From IMG/VR virus record IMGVR_UViG_3300037432_000003, positions 1 through 45,788 of that record: DNA of 45,788 nt; one strand, given 5' to 3'. Under the pieces are notes generated by a model. It made no database searches. It was not told where the DNA came from and saw nothing but the letters and a program-made list of their open reading frames with translations. This document shows, in pieces, positions 20,526-27,387 of the stretch. The translations under genes and the position numbers were made by a program. Position 1 is the first letter of the stretch. Each line of letters begins with the position of its first letter. This DNA comes from a virus.

Positions 20526-20927
20526 ATGGCTACCGCCATCAATGCCTCAAAACTGATCGCCATTCCCGCGCAAACCATCGACGATTACTGCGACCTGCTG
20601 GCGCTGCGCGCCGCGTTTGCGCCAACCGAAGCGCGTTTCCGCAAGGCGCACGAACAGATGAAAATGCTGCTCGATAACGCCGACCCGGAAGCCGAATACA
20701 CGGTTAAAGGCGAACGGCACAAGCTGCGTATTTCGGCGTGCGGCTGGGAAATGACGCCTGACGTGCCGACGGTCCGGAAGAAGCTCGGCGCGGCCGTGTT
20801 TCTGTTGGTCGCCAGCGTGACGAAAGCCGCGCTCGCCCCGTTCATGCTCAAGCCCGACATCGACGAGTGCTGCCTGCAGACGCAGTCGGGGCCGCGCAAA
20901 TTCACGCCGATTCCGCTCTCCGAGTAG
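20526..20927 (+). CDS. 133-aa protein, unknown
   Basis: 133 residues. N-terminal helices (DDYCDLLALRAAFAPTEARFRKAHEQMKMLLDN) precede a strand pair (EAEYTVKGERHKLRISACGWEMTPD), a helix-like stretch (VRKKLGAAVFLLVASVTKAALAPFM) and a closing strand KPDIDECCLQTQSGPRKFTPIPL. It resembles phage exclusion or Gp157-like accessory proteins only in general layout. The gene is its own plus-strand unit behind an operator-like repeat, and its whole length is antisense to the end of the secreted-protein frame on the other strand. Confidence 0.6.
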   Translation: MATAINASKLIAIPAQTIDDYCDLLALRAAFAPTEARFRKAHEQMKMLLDNADPEAEYTVKGERHKLRISACGWEMTPDVPTVRKKLGAAVFLLVASVTKAALAPFMLKPDIDECCLQTQSGPRKFTPIPLSE

Positions 20928-21458
20928 CGGCGGCGGCGGATCGACGACGACAAGTCCCTGCCCTTTCCCGTTCGGCATTTCGTAATAGTGCACCCGGCTC
21001 GTATCGAACGTGCTTACGTGCGCGAGGGCGTCCGTCAGGTACGCCTCCATGGCGGGCGACACGGCGAAAATGCCGGGCGCGAACAAAGACCACATGGCCC
21101 GCTGCCGGTCAACCAGCAGTTGACGCGTGGCTGGCTGTAAGGTCGCGAGATAGCCGATCATGACATATTTGTCCCACGAATCCGGCAGCACGATGAACTG
21201 CCCGACGTACTGGATCTCGTCGAGGCTCAGATCCTGAGCGTGCCACGTGTCGCCGACTTTGTTCCGGCGATAGAGATCGTACGACAGCGCGGTGGCCACC
21301 CGGCCGTCGATCGTGATGTTGACCGGTCCGGCGTTGAACCCGCGGACGTCGGCAAGGCCGGGCGAAAGCAACTGGATTGTGACGGTGGTTGCGGCAGGTG
21401 CGGCAGTTGCGGCAGCGAGCAGGAGAGCTAAGACTTTGCCGGAGTTAACCATAGCCAT
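20547..21458 (-). CDS. Secreted PEP-CTERM-family-like protein without anchor (moron)
   Basis: 303 residues from the ATG at 21458, or 301 from 21452. A Sec signal occupies residues 3-23 (GKVLALLLAAATAAPA). The mature part to about 173 follows the layout of a secreted family seen in PEP-CTERM-bearing bacteria: GFNAGPVNITIDG, YDLYRRNKVGDTW, QRAMWSLFAPGIF, then GKGQGLVVVDPPPP. Such proteins normally end with PEP, a helix and an Arg cluster. Here the frame instead runs antisense through the gene at 20526 and ends in an Arg-rich segment. A shorter natural product or a truncated gene is possible. It is isolated on the minus strand with its own regulatory repeats: a host-derived lysogenic-conversion candidate. 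Confidence 0.6.
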   Translation of the reverse strand: MAMVNSGKVLALLLAAATAAPAATTVTIQLLSPGLADVRGFNAGPVNITIDGRVATALSYDLYRRNKVGDTWHAQDLSLDEIQYVGQFIVLPDSWDKYVMIGYLATLQPATRQLLVDRQRAMWSLFAPGIFAVSPAMEAYLTDALAHVSTFDTSRVHYYEMPNGKGQGLVVVDPPPPLLGERNRREFARPRLRLQAALVDVGLEHERGERGFRHAGDQQKHGRAELLPDRRHVRRHFPAARRNTQLVPFAFNRVFGFRVGVIEQHFHLFVRLAETRFGWRKRGAQRQQVAVIVDGLRGNGDQF

Positions 21459-21459
21459 G

Positions 21460-21479
21460 CGGCAGCATCTCTGCTGCCG
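21460..21479 (-). promoter_or_regulatory. Perfect hairpin just before the secreted-protein start
   Basis: CGGCAGCA-TCTC-TGCTGCCG is a perfect 8-bp inverted repeat with a 4-base loop. It ends one base before the ATG of the minus-strand secreted gene. In the mRNA it would occupy the ribosome-binding region and could hold translation off. No Shine-Dalgarno is otherwise seen there. Confidence 0.45.
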
Positions 21480-21546
21480 TTCGCCGTTTGGAAAGCGTGA
21501 GTGAACCTGAGAGGGACCACACAAGCGACGGTCGAAAGAATGCAAT

Positions 21547-21582
21547 CTCCGGAATTGTGCAGATGCCTTTGCACAATTGGAG
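21547..21582. promoter_or_regulatory. Operator-like inverted repeat AATTGTGCA/TGCACAATT
   Basis: AATTGTGCA (21553-21561) and TGCACAATT (21570-21578) are perfect 9-bp inverted copies with an 8-bp spacer. They are extended by CTCC (21547-21550) against GGAG (21579-21582). It lies about 90 bp upstream of the minus-strand secreted gene in an otherwise gene-free 306-bp stretch (21459-21764). That stretch also holds the palindrome ACACCGGTGT at 21655-21664. Regulator binding is the likely role. Confidence 0.5.
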
Positions 21583-21764
21583 ACGAGTTTACCGCGCGGG
21601 GGTCGAAAAAACCATAAAAACACGCCGAAAACTGGTAAAATACAGAGGCGGGCCACACCGGTGTTAGAGCACCGACGCGACCCTGACCAACGCCGCCTGT
21701 CGCCCAATTCAGGAACTTAAAAGGCGCGGACGTCGGAAACGTATCAACGGCAAGCTGGTGACGA

Positions 21765-22169
21765 TCAAACCTTGAACCCTTGATTCTTAAACGCTTCACG
21801 GATAGCAGGGCGGGAGGAATCGATGGCTGGTCGGAGGAATGGCTGAGACGCTGCACCTGGGTGAGTGGGCGAGTACGGCCCAGCTCCGGCTCCAGGGGAT
21901 CCAGCCCCACGTACGCCGGTGCCATACTCGACAAAAACAGCGTAGGGCTGCGCTGCCGTTACGCTGCCCTGCACTACCTGGCCGACCAGCTCGACCGACG
22001 AACCGATCGAATCGCGCAGCGCGCCCGACTCGACGGGGCAAAGGATCTGGGCCTCCGCCACGACGGCCGCGCAGCCTTCGGTTACGGCGGCGACGACGCG
22101 CGGGATGATGGCGGCTTGCGCCTGCACGATATCGCGCGGGGTGAATTTGGACGACGCTTTGAAGTTCAT
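21765..22169 (-). CDS. HK97 gp10-like head-tail connector protein, inverted
   Basis: 134 residues with the family signature: helical N-terminus (VVAAVTEGCAAVVAEAQILCPVESGALRDSI), strands (GQVVQGSVTAAQPYAVFVEYGTGV), a Gly/Pro loop and the closing motif ASQPFLRPAIDSSRPAIREAF. In HK97-like phages this protein lies between the head-closure and tail-terminator genes. In this genome those are near 34.6 and 35.6 kb on the plus strand, and no second gp10-like gene is seen there. This copy sits on the minus strand between terminase and portal, the third gene of a minus-strand unit. Confidence 0.75.
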   Translation of the reverse strand: MNFKASSKFTPRDIVQAQAAIIPRVVAAVTEGCAAVVAEAQILCPVESGALRDSIGSSVELVGQVVQGSVTAAQPYAVFVEYGTGVRGAGSPGAGAGPYSPTHPGAASQPFLRPAIDSSRPAIREAFKNQGFKV

Positions 22170-22174
22170 GCCGT

Positions 22175-22432
22175 TTACTCCGCAGGCGGCGGAAACAGGC
22201 TCATGATTCCCTGCAGATACGGCGAGGCGACGGCCGGATTCAGCAGCACGGCGGCGCCGTCCGGCGCGACGTCCTGCTGATGGTATGCCAGCAGCGCGAG
22301 CATACCCAAGCCCATGAACTGACCGAGATTGAAAAAATGCTTATGCACTGCGGGCGGGACCGGCACGATAGCGGCGGTAGCCGGAATCAGCACGAGAACT
22401 TTCGCGGGCGTCACGGGCGCTTCGGGTGTCAT
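22175..22432 (-). CDS. 85-aa protein, unknown
   Basis: 85 residues: Pro/Val-rich start (EAPVTPAKVLVLIPATAAIVPVPPAVHKHFFNLGQFMGLGMLALLAYHQ), with a hydrophobic stretch at about 40-50, then a Pro/Ala-rich end (LLNPAVASPYLQGIMSLFPPP). Five bases separate it from the connector-like gene. No family recognised; a minor structural protein is one option. Confidence 0.5.
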   Translation of the reverse strand: MTPEAPVTPAKVLVLIPATAAIVPVPPAVHKHFFNLGQFMGLGMLALLAYHQQDVAPDGAAVLLNPAVASPYLQGIMSLFPPPAE

Positions 22433-22447
22433 GCCTTGAGTCTAGGC

Positions 22448-22648
22448 TTAATCCTCCGTCAGCGTTCCGAATTTCTGCAGCAGCGCGTCCAGCAGGTCGA
22501 TCAGCTCCGCGATCGCGGAAAACGGCGTCAGGATCGCCGCCGTTTCCGGATCATCGGCATACAGTTCCATGAGCTTTTCGAGCGCGCGACGGGTCGCCCG
22601 CCAGTGCGCGAGCACTGGACGAACGGAAGGCGCGGGCGCGGAAGCCAT
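22448..22648 (-). CDS. 66-aa helical protein, unknown
   Basis: 66 residues, first gene of the minus-strand unit 22648-21765. Helical: VLAHWRATRRALEKLMELYADDPETAAI, LTPFSAIAELIDLLDALLQKFG. No family recognised. Its start lies 58 bp from the divergent portal gene, so a promoter for this unit must be in or near that gap. Confidence 0.5.
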   Translation of the reverse strand: MASAPAPSVRPVLAHWRATRRALEKLMELYADDPETAAILTPFSAIAELIDLLDALLQKFGTLTED

Positions 22649-22706
22649 CTAGCTTAGTCTGGCTGAACCTGTCAGACTCGGGCGTAGATGAGCGAATGAA
22701 CCAGGA

Positions 22707-24707
22707 ATGAACCAGTCGATCAATTCAATGATGGCGAGGCTGCTCGGCCGCGGGCCATCGGCGCCGGCGCAGCTCGCCGCCGCGTTCGCCGAAGCCGGAC
22801 GCCGGGAAGCGGAAGCCCGCAAGGCGGCGGCGATGGCGGAAGCCATCCGCACGCTGACGCAGGAGCTGGCGATCGCCGGGGCGCGCGAGCAGTCGTTTCG
22901 CTCAGATGCCATAGAACGCGCTCACGAACTGGTAGAAGCGCGTCAGATGGCCGGCGCCGGGCCCTGGCTGGTGGCGGAGGCCCGTACCTCGACTAACCAG
23001 CGGGGCCCGCTGCGCGTGGCCGAAGCACTGACCTCGGGCGGCGGGTTCGGCGAATTAGAGTTGATGCTCGACAACGCCGAATGGCGGCGCGAGATCAACT
23101 GGTCGTGGCTCGAATTCAGCAGGTGGGGCATTCAGCAGATCATCCTGATTTCGCGGCTGTATTACATCAAAAACCCGATCATCCGCCGGCTGATCGATGT
23201 AGACGCGTGCTACGTCTTCGGCCGCGGCGTCGAGATCTCATCGCCGGATCCGGACGCGAACGCCGTGCTGCAGGAATTCCAGGTGCGCAACAATTCCGTG
23301 CTCGGCCAGGTGGCGCTGTCCGAACATCAGAAGCGCACCAACTACGATGGCAACCTGTTCTTTGCATTCTTTCCTGACACCGATTCGACTGGACTCGTTT
23401 CAATCCGGCTGATCGATGCGACCGAAATGCAGGACATCGTTTGCGACCCCGAAGACGTCGAAAAACCCTGGTACTACCGGCGCGCGTGGACGGCGCGCGA
23501 GTTCAACGAAGCGACCGGGCAGACGGCGACCCGCACGCGCGAGCTTTGGTATCCGGCGCTTGGCTACGATCCGGAATTCAAACCGCCGAAGATCAACGGC
23601 ATCGATGTCGATTGGGCGCATCCCGTGCTGCACCGCCGCTACGGTTCAGTCGGTCAGTGGACGTTCGGCTGCCCGGTCGTTTACCCCGCCTTAGATTGGG
23701 CCAAAGCCGCGCGGAAGTTTTTGGAAGCGTGCGCCACCGTCAAACAGGCGCTATCGCAGATTGCGCTGACGGTCACCACCACGGGGGGCCAGCAGGGCCT
23801 GGCGCAGGTGAATCAGCTTTTAGGAACTACCGTCGGACCGAACGCGCCGGGCCTCGGCGGCGGTGAAACGAATCCGCCGGCGATTTCCGGATCCACGTTC
23901 GCGGCCGGGCCCGGCACGGCCGTCGCCGCGTTCGTGCAGAGGGGCAAGTCGGACGATCCGGCCGAGGTCAAAGAGTTCAAGGCGATGTGCGCGATCGTCA
24001 TCGGCGTGCCGCCCACGTTCTTAGGCGATCTCGAAACCGCGAACCTTGCCACGGCGACGACTTTGGACAGGCCCACGGAATTAGGCTTTTTACACAAGCA
24101 GGAAGCATGGCGCGAAATCCTCGCGACCATCGCCACTTACGTGCTGTCGGTCTCGAAGGGCGCCCCGTCGGGCCAGCTGCGCGAAGCGCTGGAACGGCGG
24201 AAGGTCGCCGCGAAAGACGTCGTGATCCGCGAAGCCGCGCGGATTCGAAGGCCGGACGGTCGTCAAGTCTACTTGACGGAGGCGCAGCGGGCGAAAGGAA
24301 AGACGCCGCCGAAGCCGAACGTCATCGAAGTGAACATCAATTTTCCGGCCATCCTCGAAGGCGATATTGCGGCGCTGGTCTCGGCGACCGTCGAGGCCGG
24401 AACGCTGGGAAATACGGCGGGGACGGTGTGCGGCATCGACGAAAAGGAGCTGGTCAGGCGCCTCTGCGATCTGCTCGGGTTCGAAGACGCGGACGCGATC
24501 ACGGAGCTGATGTATCCGTCGGACGGCCCGGACGCTTACGACCCGCTACGTATCAAGCCGGATCCACCCGTGCAACCCGCGTTGCCCGGCGCTGCACCGG
24601 TTGCGCCGGTTCCGCCGGTACCCGGCGCGCGTAAAGCCGTTCCGGCGAAGGTCGCCGAAGCCGCTGCCCGGGTGCGGGCGGCGCTCGCGCTGTTTGAGGC
24701 CGCGTGA
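22707..24707 (+). CDS. Portal protein
   Basis: 666 residues. The central region has portal features: WLEFSRWGIQQIILISRLYYIKNPIIRRLIDVDACYVFGRGVEI, then IRLIDATEMQDIVCDP and VLHRRYGSVGQWTFGCPVVYPALDWAKAARKFLEACATV. The clip and stem-like part has EFKAMCAIVIGVPPTFLGDLETANLATATTLDRPTELGFLHKQEAWREIL. The C-terminus is Pro/Ala-rich with a terminal helix. It forms the dodecameric ring through which DNA enters the prohead and to which connectors attach. The extra N-terminal helix (about 1-85) is longer than usual. It follows the terminase block after a minus-strand insertion. Confidence 0.85.
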   Translation: MNQSINSMMARLLGRGPSAPAQLAAAFAEAGRREAEARKAAAMAEAIRTLTQELAIAGAREQSFRSDAIERAHELVEARQMAGAGPWLVAEARTSTNQRGPLRVAEALTSGGGFGELELMLDNAEWRREINWSWLEFSRWGIQQIILISRLYYIKNPIIRRLIDVDACYVFGRGVEISSPDPDANAVLQEFQVRNNSVLGQVALSEHQKRTNYDGNLFFAFFPDTDSTGLVSIRLIDATEMQDIVCDPEDVEKPWYYRRAWTAREFNEATGQTATRTRELWYPALGYDPEFKPPKINGIDVDWAHPVLHRRYGSVGQWTFGCPVVYPALDWAKAARKFLEACATVKQALSQIALTVTTTGGQQGLAQVNQLLGTTVGPNAPGLGGGETNPPAISGSTFAAGPGTAVAAFVQRGKSDDPAEVKEFKAMCAIVIGVPPTFLGDLETANLATATTLDRPTELGFLHKQEAWREILATIATYVLSVSKGAPSGQLREALERRKVAAKDVVIREAARIRRPDGRQVYLTEAQRAKGKTPPKPNVIEVNINFPAILEGDIAALVSATVEAGTLGNTAGTVCGIDEKELVRRLCDLLGFEDADAITELMYPSDGPDAYDPLRIKPDPPVQPALPGAAPVAPVPPVPGARKAVPAKVAEAAARVRAALALFEAA

Positions 24708-25039
24708 GCTACGGGCTAGCGATCTGCTCGGTCTGCAGCCGCGAAGTTCACGCGGATTCTGAAGGCGGCTGGACGCACTGCGTAGACCGGACGCCGATCT
24801 GCGACGCGGCCACCGTGGCGCTGCCGCAAAGCACAACGGAGATCGTCGGCAAGTGGTGCGGGCGCGACGACTTCGACCGCGTCCACGGCCCGCCGCCCCG
24901 CGCGGACGAACTGCAGAAAGCGTGCGCGCATGCCCCGGCCCGGCACGGCGGCGAAGGCGAACGAATCCGGAACACGTGCCGGAAGTGCGGCGTGCGGATC
25001 GCGCGCAAGGCCCCGGCAGGGGCCTGGAAAGCGGCGTAA
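24704..25039 (+). CDS. Cys-rich protein between portal and minor head genes
   Basis: 111 residues from a GTG overlapping the portal stop. It has two metal-binding parts: C8-x2-C11, C26, C33 (ICSVCSREV, THCVD, PICD) and C92-x2-C95 (TCRKCGVRIARK). The centre (DELQKACAHAPARHGG) is less defined. It is one of the genome's many small zinc-type proteins, here inside the head module. Function unknown. Confidence 0.6.
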   Translation: MSYGLAICSVCSREVHADSEGGWTHCVDRTPICDAATVALPQSTTEIVGKWCGRDDFDRVHGPPPRADELQKACAHAPARHGGEGERIRNTCRKCGVRIARKAPAGAWKAA

Positions 25040-25040
25040 G

Positions 25041-25259
25041 ATGGATCGCATGCCGACGAACCTGTCCGTCAAAACCATCAAAACGAAGCATAAGAAGCGC
25101 GCCCGCATTTCCCTTTCTTTCGAGTTCGACATCGACGATCCGCGCGCCGTCCGGATCTTCAACGGCGTCGCCTCGTTTGTCCGCGAAGCGCTGTCGGAAG
25201 ACGAACGCGTGGAGTTTATGCGGCTGGTCGAAGTCGAACGCGCGAAGCTGGCGGCGTGA
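25041..25259 (+). CDS. 72-aa protein, unknown
   Basis: 72 residues from the ATG at 25041, directly after the previous stop; methionines at 1 and 4 are both possible. Basic start (LSVKTIKTKHKKRARISLSFEFDI) then a helix (VRIFNGVASFVREALSEDERVEFMRLVEVERAKL). Its stop overlaps the GTG of the minor head gene. No family recognised. Confidence 0.55.
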   Translation: MDRMPTNLSVKTIKTKHKKRARISLSFEFDIDDPRAVRIFNGVASFVREALSEDERVEFMRLVEVERAKLAA

Positions 25260-26171
25260 CACCCGCTGACGCCTTCGCGGCAGCCCTGAACGACTTCGCC
25301 GACGTACTCGAATCCGAGTACCGCGAATCGCTGAAACACCCGAAGCACGTCGCCGTGCTCGATCCGATCCGGAGCTCCGCGAAAGCCGTTCTCGGTCGGT
25401 TCTTCCGGCGTCAGAAATCGCTACTACTGAAGGAACTGGAACCGGCGCTGCGCATCGTTGCGACGGGCAACCCGAACGTCGTCGGGGAAGCGTACCGGGA
25501 CGGGTCGCACCTTGAATATCTGATGTCAGCCGACCACGTCCGGCGCTTGCGCGAGGCCTCGGCCGATGACGCGAGAACCGCAATCCTGGCCGCGCTGCCG
25601 GACGGTTACGAACTGCCGGACGGTGTTACGGTGGCGATGTCGGCCGACTACGCCGCCGCCCTTACGGCAGCCGTGACGGCCGGGTACGACACGCTGGCGG
25701 GCGACCTCGAGATCGCCGAACGAACGGTTTCGGCCGACGTGACGGCGGCGTACCTCCGGGGCCGGGGCCTCGAGGAGTTGACCACTCAATTGAGTGGTAC
25801 GACGGTGAAGCGGCTGCAGGGCGCGCTGGCCGATGCTTATGAAGCCGGCGCGGACTTTGACGGGCTGGTCGACGCAGTCAAAGACGAGTTCGGCGACATG
25901 GCCGAAGGCCGGGCCGAACTGGTGAGTCAAACGGCCATGAACTCGGCGTACAATGCGGGGCGGCTGCAGCTCGGAAAAGACCTCAACTTTGAACTCAAGT
26001 CCTGGAGTTGCGATGGGTCCCAAGCCGTGCGAAACTTGTCTCGCCAACGAATCGGAAGGATGGATACCGCTTGAGGACTCATTCTCATCGGGTGATCTGA
26101 TTCCGGTAAGCCACCCCGGCTGTTACTGCTCAATAGATCTGAAAGCTGGCGCGGGGGCGAAGGCGGCGTAA
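25256..26171 (+). CDS. Minor head protein (SPP1 gp7/Mu F-like) interrupted by a +1 frame change
   Basis: The GTG frame from 25256 runs to a stop at 26074. It encodes a helical minor head protein whose conserved C-terminal domain begins TAMNSAYNAGRLQLGKD. After WSCDG (codon GGG 26015-26017) the expected continuation PKPCETCLANESEGWIPLEDSF and HPGCYC lies in the +1 frame up to 26171. Skipping T26018 restores a 304-residue protein with the family's Cys pairs and HPxCxC ending. Without the shift the product ends in an unrelated 17 residues. The cause may be a real mutation, a sequence error or programmed +1 slippage (GGG to GGU). The protein is injected with DNA or caps portals in related phages. 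Confidence 0.75.
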
Positions 26172-26286
26172 CGTGCGACCGAAGGCAAGCGCGGAAATAA
26201 AACAGACGGGCGGAATCAATTGCCCAGACGGCGATTCTTCAATGAGGCCGCGGGTCGCCTTCAGTCCATGTAACTTTAACACCCGT

Positions 26287-26523
26287 ATGACGCCGGAAGA
26301 TCAGGAGTGCCTGAAGCTCGGCCGCGAACTGATCCGCATGATCGGCGATGTGTACAGCGTCCGGCCGGCGGCGTACTCACGCCGCACGTTCCGGTTCGAA
26401 GGCGGGGCCGTCGAACTGTTTCTCGTGAAGTCCAAACGGCTGGCCGATCTGATGGACGCCGCCGCCGAACGCGGGTACGACGTCACGGAAGCCGCGGCGC
26501 CGTCGCCGTCGCAGACAAACTAA
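26287..26523 (+). CDS. 78-aa protein, unknown
   Basis: The frame is open from a GTG at 26173, but the first 38 codons look unlike protein, so the ATG at 26287 is preferred with caution. The product reads EDQECLKLGRELIRMIGDVYSV, RRTFRFEGGAVELFLVKSKRLADLMDAAAERGYDVTEA. It is a plausible small alpha/beta protein with no recognised family. It ends just before a strong hairpin. Confidence 0.5.
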   Translation: MTPEDQECLKLGRELIRMIGDVYSVRPAAYSRRTFRFEGGAVELFLVKSKRLADLMDAAAERGYDVTEAAAPSPSQTN

Positions 26524-26532
26524 AACGACGAA

Positions 26533-26564
26533 CGGGCCGGAACTCCCCTCGGATTTCCGGCCCG
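26533..26564. terminator. Bidirectional hairpin between convergent genes
   Basis: CGGGCCGGAA (26533-26542) and TTCCGGCCCG (26555-26564) form a perfect 10-bp stem with a 12-base loop. It lies between a plus-strand and a minus-strand gene end. There is no U-tract on either side, but position and stability fit a terminator serving both. Confidence 0.55.
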
Positions 26565-26615
26565 CACAACATGCGTTTCCAGCAGCGATTAATCCGAGAA
26601 TATCACCAGCCCAAC

Positions 26616-27014
26616 CTACCAGCGAAGACCCTCGCGGCCCGTCAGGACCAGCGCGGACGTGATGCGCGAACCGCGCGCGCATCCGGGCCACCAGCCACCC
26701 GGATCGTATATCTTCCCGTCCCAGCTCAACATGCAGTGCGGGTTGTCGATCGCTTCCGGCTTGCGCCGCATCGTGGTCCAGAGGATCGCGCGCGGGAACC
26801 GGAGGCAAAGCGGATCCGCTTTCGTCGGCCGCTGCATGCGCCGCTCGTACGTTACTCCGTAGTGCGCGAGAGCGCGGCGCAGCTGCGCGACGTCCGTGCC
26901 GATACAGCAGTCGAGCACGTCGCAGACTTCCATTTCGGTTGCTCCGACCGCCATCGCCACACAGACCTGGCCGCACGTTCGCGTACCCTGCTGTTTGAGG
27001 CGCTTCGGGATCAT
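26616..27014 (-). CDS. C39/papain-like cysteine peptidase domain protein
   Basis: 132 residues. Motifs of the C39-like papain fold seen in phage genomes: QQGTRTCGQVCVAMAVGATEMEV with catalytic C14 or C18, then LRRALAHYGVTYERR and the substrate-side segment RFPRAILWTT. The histidine/aspartate pair is NPHCMLSWDGKIYDPGG. Whether it cleaves is unknown; many phage copies have no assigned role. It and the next small gene form a minus-strand island in the head module, so it was probably acquired separately. Confidence 0.65.
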   Translation of the reverse strand: MIPKRLKQQGTRTCGQVCVAMAVGATEMEVCDVLDCCIGTDVAQLRRALAHYGVTYERRMQRPTKADPLCLRFPRAILWTTMRRKPEAIDNPHCMLSWDGKIYDPGGWWPGCARGSRITSALVLTGREGLRW

Positions 27015-27034
27015 GGCTGATCCTCGCGGGGGCG

Positions 27035-27313
27035 TCAGGGCGCGGCGGGCTCGGCGCAGTGGCGGATGATATGCCCGATCTGAGGCCCGGAGAAAAGCGT
27101 CGTCGGCGAGTATCCTTCGAAATTCACGGCTAAGAACTCGCGCATGGCCGAAACGCCGGCAGCGTAACCGCGGGTTTCCGACATCTCGCCGCGCAGCGCT
27201 TCGTAATCCCTTTTATATTTGGCGCGGCAGGCCTTGCACCAGTGCGGGAAGCCGGTTGAATCCAGCTTCCCGTCGCATTTCGAGCACGTGGTGGCTACAA
27301 CGGCGGTGGTCAC
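27035..27313 (-). CDS. 92-aa zinc-ribbon protein
   Basis: 92 residues. C10-x2-C13 and C26-x2-C29 (TCSKCDGKLDSTGFPHWCKACR) form a typical ribbon, followed by a basic helix (AKYKRDYEALRGE) and a small C-terminal domain. It is upstream of the C39-like gene in the same unit, so they are probably co-expressed. DNA or RNA binding is possible. Confidence 0.6.
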   Translation of the reverse strand: MTTAVVATTCSKCDGKLDSTGFPHWCKACRAKYKRDYEALRGEMSETRGYAAGVSAMREFLAVNFEGYSPTTLFSGPQIGHIIRHCAEPAAP

Positions 27314-27387
27314 TTATTCTCAATTTACTCAATTTGTTGTGCCTTTCCTAACGTCATTGAGCGGATTCGGGTTACGGTTCGGTTCAG

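Noticed and set aside
20547-20927. Taking the antisense end of the secreted gene as a normal protein domain
   Set aside because: The segment is Arg/His-rich and mirrors the 20526 gene's codon structure, so it is listed only as part of an open frame, not as a domain.
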